Positions 60,100 to 64,000 of a DNA stretch of 64,000 nucleotides are shown here, in pieces. The stretch spans positions 244,210 through 308,209 of the forward strand of contig NZ_QMFB01000010.1 in assembly GCF_003285015.1 (NCBI RefSeq), in the 5' to 3' direction. The DNA comes from Paenibacillus contaminans (GTDB lineage Bacteria > Bacillota > Bacilli > Paenibacillales > NBRC-103111). Every line of letters begins with the position of its first letter. The first letter of the stretch is position 1. The notes under the pieces are model-generated. The model was given only the letters and a program-made list of their open reading frames with translations. It was not told the DNA's origin and did not search any database. The position numbers were made by a program, and so were the translations under genes.

Positions 60100-60441
60100 A
60101 TGAACTTGATTCAAGAAATTACGAAGGAACAGCTTCGCCAAGATCTTCCTAACTTTCGTCCTGGCGATACGCTGAAAGTTCACGTTAAAGTTATCGAGGG
60201 TTCCCGTGAACGGATCCAGCTGTTCGAAGGCGTTGTTATCAAACGTCGCGGCGGCGGGATTAGCGAAACGTTTACCGTTCGCAAAATCTCTTACGGCGTT
60301 GGCGTGGAAAGAACGTTCCCGCTGAACTCGCCGAAGATCGACAAGATCGAAGTGGCTCGCCGCGGTAAAGTCCGTCGTGCGAAACTTTACTACCTGCGCG
60401 GTCTGCGCGGTAAAGCAGCAAGAATTCAAGAGATTCGCTAA
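60100..60441 (+). CDS. rplS: 50S ribosomal protein L19
   Basis: 113 residues. QLRQDLPNFRPGDTLKVHVK, then ERIQLFEGVVIKRRGGGI and YYLRGLRGKAARIQE. ATG 60100 follows AAGGAGGA by 5-6 bases. Confidence 0.95.
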   Translation: MNLIQEITKEQLRQDLPNFRPGDTLKVHVKVIEGSRERIQLFEGVVIKRRGGGISETFTVRKISYGVGVERTFPLNSPKIDKIEVARRGKVRRAKLYYLRGLRGKAARIQEIR

Positions 60442-60447
60442 GATGAC

Positions 60448-60480
60448 AAGGGGCTTGCACAACAAGCCTCTTTTCGTTTT
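60448..60480 (+). terminator. Terminator after rplS
   Basis: A 10-bp stem AAGGGGCTTG / CAAGCCTCTT with one G-T pair and a CACAA loop, then TTCGTTTT. Confidence 0.78.
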
Positions 60481-60488
60481 ATTGGAAA

Positions 60489-60576
60489 TGTCAGAAAGAA
60501 AGTAAATACCCGTAGATGGTTCCATTTCCCGATAATCGCGCCTGCCCTTCAAGGGGAGCGTAATCGTTTATTATTG
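60489..60576. repeat. Dispersed intergenic repeat, copy in the rplS-lepB gap
   Basis: Matches 14022-14104 along its length: TCAGAAAG start, GATGGTTCCATTTCCCGATA, CGCGCCT block and CGTTTAT end. An internal CCCTT-CA-AAGGGG-like stem replaces the CTCTTAAAAG loop of copy 1. No ORF. Confidence 0.5.
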
Positions 60577-60631
60577 AACGTATTCGGAGCCTCGATGCTG
60601 GCTATCATACAAGAGGAAGGAGGTTGCTGCT

Positions 60632-61201
60632 ATGGAAGAGGAAAAAGCGGTCAGTCCGAAGAACGAGTTGAAAGGCGAGGCTTGGGAATGGATTAAAGCG
60701 ATTTTGATTGCGGCGGCACTTGTATTTCTTATCCGCTGGTTTATTTTTGCCACCTATGTCGTCGAAGGTCCCTCGATGCAGCCCAACTTCCACACCGGTG
60801 AACGGTTGATCGTGAACAAAATCATCTATTCGTTCCGGAAGCCGGAACGCGGCGAAGTCGTCGTTTTTCATGCGCCGCAAGGAAAAGATTACATAAAGCG
60901 CGTCATTGCGCTGCCGGGCGAAAAAATAAAGGCTATCAATAATAAGGTTTATGTGAACGATCAAGAGCTGGACGAGTATTATATCCAATCGGCGATTGAC
61001 GATAGGGACAAAAGCGGGAAAAAGTACACGGAGGATTTTCCGGAAACCGTCGTTCCCGAAGGATCGGTTTTCGTCATGGGCGACAACCGACTGAACAGCT
61101 CGGATAGCCGTGCAATCGGCCCGATCGAATATAAGGAAGTCGTCGGCAGGGCGGACGTTTTGTTCTGGCCGATTAAGGATATGGGAATCGTGAAACATTA
61201 A
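60632..61201 (+). CDS. lepB: Type I signal peptidase
   Basis: Membrane-anchored Ser/Lys protease that removes Sec and Tat signal peptides. One transmembrane segment near residues 21-41. Catalytic Ser48 in VEGPSMQPN and Lys89 in DYIKRVIALPG; box E is VMGDNRLNSSDSR. 189 residues, the Gram-positive Sip length. ATG 60632 has GGAAGGAGG upstream. Confidence 0.93.
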   Translation: MEEEKAVSPKNELKGEAWEWIKAILIAAALVFLIRWFIFATYVVEGPSMQPNFHTGERLIVNKIIYSFRKPERGEVVVFHAPQGKDYIKRVIALPGEKIKAINNKVYVNDQELDEYYIQSAIDDRDKSGKKYTEDFPETVVPEGSVFVMGDNRLNSSDSRAIGPIEYKEVVGRADVLFWPIKDMGIVKH

Positions 61202-61317
61202 ACAACGATATAAGTTCCATAAGAGGAAACGCAAAACAAGATGTTGAAGCGGAAAAGCCAATTCCTTTCGGAATGAATAACAGAGAGCTTGGAGAACGGG
61301 CCGGAGGGGGGATATAA

Positions 61318-62181
61318 TTGACGATACAATGGTTTCCCGGCCATATGACCAAAGCCAGAAGGCAAATTGAAGAGAAGCTGAAGCTGATCGACGTAGTCAT
61401 CGAGCTGCTAGATGCGCGAGTGCCGCTTTCGAGCCGAAATCCGATGATCGACGAAATTTTGCGCAATAAGCCGAGGCTCGTCGTGCTCAATAAATCGGAC
61501 ATGGCGGACCCTCAAACGACGGCGGAATGGGTCGCTTATTTCGCCGAACAAGGACTCGATGCGCTGCCGATCGATTCAAGCTCGGGTTATCAAGTGAAGG
61601 AAATCATTCCTCGCTGCAAGAAGCTGATGGCGGCCAAAATCGAATCGCAAATCCGCAAAGGCATCAATCCGCGCGCGATTCGGGCACTTATCGTAGGCAT
61701 ACCGAATGTCGGCAAATCGACGCTGATCAACCGGCTGGCCGGCAAAAAAATCGCCGCAACGGGAGATAAGCCGGGCGTTACGAAGGCGCAGCAATGGGTC
61801 AAGGTCGGCACTGAAATGGAGCTGCTCGATACGCCGGGCATTTTATGGCCGAAGTTCGAGGATCAGACCGTAGGCCTGCGTCTTGCGGCGACCGGCGCGA
61901 TCAAGGACGAAATTTTGCATATCGACGAAGTCGCTTTCCACGTCGTTCGCTATTTGGTCGAGCATTACGGGGATGCGCTCCGCGAACGATATTCGCTTGA
62001 AGCGCTGCCTGACGACGTTTCGGAGCCGGACGAGGTTGTGAAGGTGATGGAGGCGATCGGACGCCGGCGCGGCTGCGTGGTCAGCGGCGGACGCATCGAT
62101 CTGGACAAGACGTCGACGCTCATATTACGCGAGCTTCGCACGAATATGCTCGGGCGTATCAGCATGGAGCGGCCGAAATAG
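61318..62181 (+). CDS. rbgA: 50S ribosome-assembly GTPase RbgA
   Basis: Permuted GTPase needed for late 50S assembly (L16 insertion). WFPGHMTKARRQ at the start, DARVPLSSRNP, G4 LNKSD, G1 GIPNVGKSTLINRL, G3 DTPGILWPK and a C-terminal ANTAR-like helical domain. 287 residues. TTG 61318 follows GGAGGGGGG. Conserved lepB-rbgA-rnhB order. Confidence 0.94.
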   Translation: MTIQWFPGHMTKARRQIEEKLKLIDVVIELLDARVPLSSRNPMIDEILRNKPRLVVLNKSDMADPQTTAEWVAYFAEQGLDALPIDSSSGYQVKEIIPRCKKLMAAKIESQIRKGINPRAIRALIVGIPNVGKSTLINRLAGKKIAATGDKPGVTKAQQWVKVGTEMELLDTPGILWPKFEDQTVGLRLAATGAIKDEILHIDEVAFHVVRYLVEHYGDALRERYSLEALPDDVSEPDEVVKVMEAIGRRRGCVVSGGRIDLDKTSTLILRELRTNMLGRISMERPK

Positions 62182-62197
62182 ATGGAATAGGCGAAAG

Positions 62198-62230
62198 GCA
62201 TTCGAACGGGTAACGTTCGGATGCTTTTTT
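62198..62230 (+). terminator. Terminator after rbgA
   Basis: An 11-bp stem GCATTCGAACG (62198-62208) / CGTTCGGATGC (62214-62224), one T-G pair, and six Ts. Confidence 0.82.
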
Positions 62231-62313
62231 GCGTTGCGGTCGGACTTCTTTCTACCCCGAACGATAGCCTGACGAAGCCGTGTGCAGTATAATGGGCACA
62301 GGGGAAGGGATGA

Positions 62314-63087
62314 ATGGACATGCAGGAAAAAGATACGGTCGAGTTATCTAAAGATTTATTTGCACAGGAACGGAAGGACGATTTTCGCAAGGACAAAGGC
62401 AAGGTAAAAAAGAAACGTAAGAAGGAAACTTCCGAAGTTGATATTCAAGCAGTGTCTGGATCCGACGAAACGCAGTCGCTGCTTGATTTTGAGAAGGATT
62501 TATGGGATAGGGATTTCGCATACATAGCGGGCATCGACGAAGTGGGCAGGGGCTGTTTATTTGGCGATGTGGTCGCTGCCGCCGTTATTTTGCCGAAAGG
62601 GCTTATCATACCCGAAATCGACGATTCGAAGAAGCTGAGCGCCAAAAAACGGGAGTTGCTTTATGAGGAAATCATGAACCAGGCGATTGCGGTGGGAATC
62701 GGCAAAGTCGACTGCCAAACAATCGACCGTATCAATATTAAGCAAGCGGCCAGACTCGCGATGAAAACGGCTTTGGAGCAGCTTGAGCCGCTGCCGGACT
62801 ATTTGCTGGTCGATGCCGAGAAGGTGGAGAGCGATATTCCGCAGCTTGCGGTCATTCACGGCGATGCACGCAGCCAATCGATCGCCGCCGCTTCGATCGT
62901 CGCGAAGGTAACGAGGGACCGCATGTGTCTTCAGTGGGACTTGCAGTATCCGGAATACGGCATTGCGCTGCATAAAGGGTATGCGACCAAGCTGCATCGC
63001 GAGGCGATTTTGCAATTTGGGGCTTGTCCGCTGCATAGGCGGTCGTTTCTCGGCAATTTGACGAACGTGCAGCAGGAGCTGTTTTGA
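62314..63087 (+). CDS. rnhB: Ribonuclease HII
   Basis: Cuts RNA in RNA-DNA hybrids and at single ribonucleotides. The active site starts at AGIDEVGRGCLFGDVVAAAV with the Asp-Glu pair; DSKKLSAKKRE, a later Asp in LLVDAEK and the AASIVAKVTRDR region follow. The segment after GRG is CLFGDVV where most homologues have PLAGPVV. About 60 residues at the N-terminus are Lys-rich, like Bacillus RnhB. ATG 62314 follows AAGGG. 257 residues. Confidence 0.92.
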   Translation: MDMQEKDTVELSKDLFAQERKDDFRKDKGKVKKKRKKETSEVDIQAVSGSDETQSLLDFEKDLWDRDFAYIAGIDEVGRGCLFGDVVAAAVILPKGLIIPEIDDSKKLSAKKRELLYEEIMNQAIAVGIGKVDCQTIDRINIKQAARLAMKTALEQLEPLPDYLLVDAEKVESDIPQLAVIHGDARSQSIAAASIVAKVTRDRMCLQWDLQYPEYGIALHKGYATKLHREAILQFGACPLHRRSFLGNLTNVQQELF

Positions 63088-63275
63088 CGGCAGGACGTCA
63101 ACATTTTGCAACGCTTCGCCGATATATGGAATACGAGGAATTTTGAAAGGTCGCGTCTATATGAATTGGCGTATATAGGAGTTTGCAGCAAAAGGCTTCT
63201 TTACAGTACAGGTATTGCGTAAATGCATCAGAGCCGTCTGCTATCGCGCATCGATAATGGAAAGGAGGGAATGCC

Positions 63276-64000
63276 GTGAATACGATCAGTCAAATCATGC
63301 AAAGCATCGTCAGTCAAATGCAGGCTTCCGAACCGAAGGCGCTCGAGCTGAAGGCCGGTCAGATCGTCAACGGGCTCGTTTTGCAGCTGTTTACGGATAA
63401 TGAAGCCTTGGTTAATATTGGCGGCGTACAAGTAAGGGCCCGTCTTGAGCTGCCGCTGCGGCAGGGCGATTCCGCCCTCCTGCAGGTACAGCCGGAATCG
63501 GCGAACGGTCAGGTCGTGTTGAAGCCGATCCAGGCGTCAAGCGGGCAAATAACGGGAGAGCCGCTTGCGGAAATGCTCAAAAACGTCGGGCTGCCCAATA
63601 CGTCCGCGAATCGCCAGCTTGTCCAGCAGATGCAGCAGGAAGGAGTGCCGTTTACGAAAGAGACGATGCGGGCGCTAAGCGAAACGTTAGCAGGGGCGCC
63701 CAAGCAAGTGCAAGCCGAGACTTGGCAGCAAGCGGCTTTCGTTGCGGTGAAGCGGGGACTGCCCGTCACCGAGCAGACGGTCGGTTCGCTGCATCAGGCG
63801 ATGTTCGGCAAGCCGGCGAGCGCTCAGGCAAGCGATTTGGCGCGCGAGCTGGGCGCCCTGCTTGCCCGCGAGGGCGCGGCGAAGCCCGGCGCAGCGCCGC
63901 TGAGCGCGGCGGCCGCAGGCGTGCTGCAGCAGGCGAAGCAGCAGCTTGACGCGCTGCTGGGCCTGCTGGCGCAGCGCCCCGGCGGCGCGGCGGCGCCTGC
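63276..64000 (+). CDS. YlqG/FliK-like protein, 3'-truncated
   Basis: GTG 63276 has AAAGGAGGG 6-7 bases upstream and the frame stays open to the window end (241 full codons). The N-terminus is helical with an acidic and Gln-rich composition (MQSIVSQMQASEPKALELKA, spread over residues 8-27). An OB-like beta region follows (VNGLVLQLFTDNEALV, GDSALLQVQPE, GQVVLKPIQ). After that come an LKNVGLPNTSANRQLV helix and a long Ala/Gln/Gly-rich tract. Position after rnhB and this Ala/Gln composition match B. subtilis YlqG, which resembles flagellar hook-length protein FliK. The C-terminus, where a FliK domain would be, is not in view. Confidence 0.65.
   Translation, partial: MNTISQIMQSIVSQMQASEPKALELKAGQIVNGLVLQLFTDNEALVNIGGVQVRARLELPLRQGDSALLQVQPESANGQVVLKPIQASSGQITGEPLAEMLKNVGLPNTSANRQLVQQMQQEGVPFTKETMRALSETLAGAPKQVQAETWQQAAFVAVKRGLPVTEQTVGSLHQAMFGKPASAQASDLARELGALLAREGAAKPGAAPLSAAAAGVLQQAKQQLDALLGLLAQRPGGAAAP

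Noticed and set aside
1..64000. rRNA, tRNA or T-box sequences
   Set aside because: I saw none of the conserved tRNA arms, T-box or rRNA segments when reading the window; this is an absence by eye, not a search.

Overview
The window looks like a chromosomal segment of a spore-forming, low-GC-phylum but GC-rich bacillus, most likely Paenibacillus, Cohnella or a close relative. This is inferred from protein similarity I recognise and from gene order; no search was run. Support includes spoVM, a SpoVIF-like gene and ylbJ; Bacillales core gene order (remA-gmk-rpoZ-coaBC-priA-def-fmt-rsmB-rlmN-prpC-prkC-rsgA-rpe; rnc-smc-ftsY-ylxM-ffh-rpsP-khpA-rimM-trmD-rplS-lepB-rbgA-rnhB); a unified plsX-fabH-fabD-fabG-acpP-fabF cluster; and frequent GTG/TTG starts behind strong AGGAGG sites. 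No rRNA, tRNA or CRISPR array was seen.

Layout. (1) 1-20.9 kb is core housekeeping: nucleotide and CoA metabolism, translation start and rRNA modification, the PrkC/PrpC phosphosignalling pair, rsgA and rpe. Then come the 26-codon spoVM, leftward rpmB, yloU, a FakA-like/DegV (FakB-like) fatty-acid-kinase pair, recG and a SpoVIF-like gene. (2) 20.9-37.5 kb is an accessory block between recG and rsmD. It holds SRAP, an RluA-type pseudouridine synthase and an rRNA-type methyltransferase, then a secreted GH26-like glycosidase. A complete intracellular unsaturated-uronate pathway follows: kduI, a DeoR-type regulator, kduD, kdgK, kdgA and a GH88 hydrolase close to the Bacillus sp. GL1 enzyme. After it come an M55 D-aminopeptidase, a 28-aa holin-like (type I toxin-like) peptide, YmaF, a Pmp3-family peptide, a lipoprotein, and an AT-richer cassette with a prolyl-4-hydroxylase and two collagen-like genes. 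(3) 37.5-64 kb is core again: rsmD, coaD, ylbJ, ylbL, tmcAL, ylbN-rpmF, fapR and type II fatty-acid synthesis, RNase III/SMC/SRP, and the 30S/50S maturation genes, ending in a truncated YlqG/FliK-like gene.

How the genes connect. FakA/FakB (15.7-18.4 kb), PlsX and FapR-controlled fab genes (43.7-49.9 kb) all meet at acyl-phosphate and malonyl-CoA. The uronate block converts an unsaturated oligosaccharide to pyruvate plus glyceraldehyde-3-phosphate, but the window has no matching lyase or transporter, so those must be elsewhere. FtsY, YlxM and Ffh form the SRP pathway and LepB handles exported proteins.

The most unusual feature is 34.9-36.9 kb. A BaP4H-like prolyl hydroxylase lies downstream of a tiny, almost pure Gly-Thr-Pro collagen protein, divergent from a second collagen-stalk protein with a BclA-like head. 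The whole unit is bracketed by two related CCCCACTGGCT...GTGGGGG hairpins that resemble IS200/IS605 right-end (omegaRNA) hairpins. This suggests a mobile or acquired spore-surface collagen-modification module.
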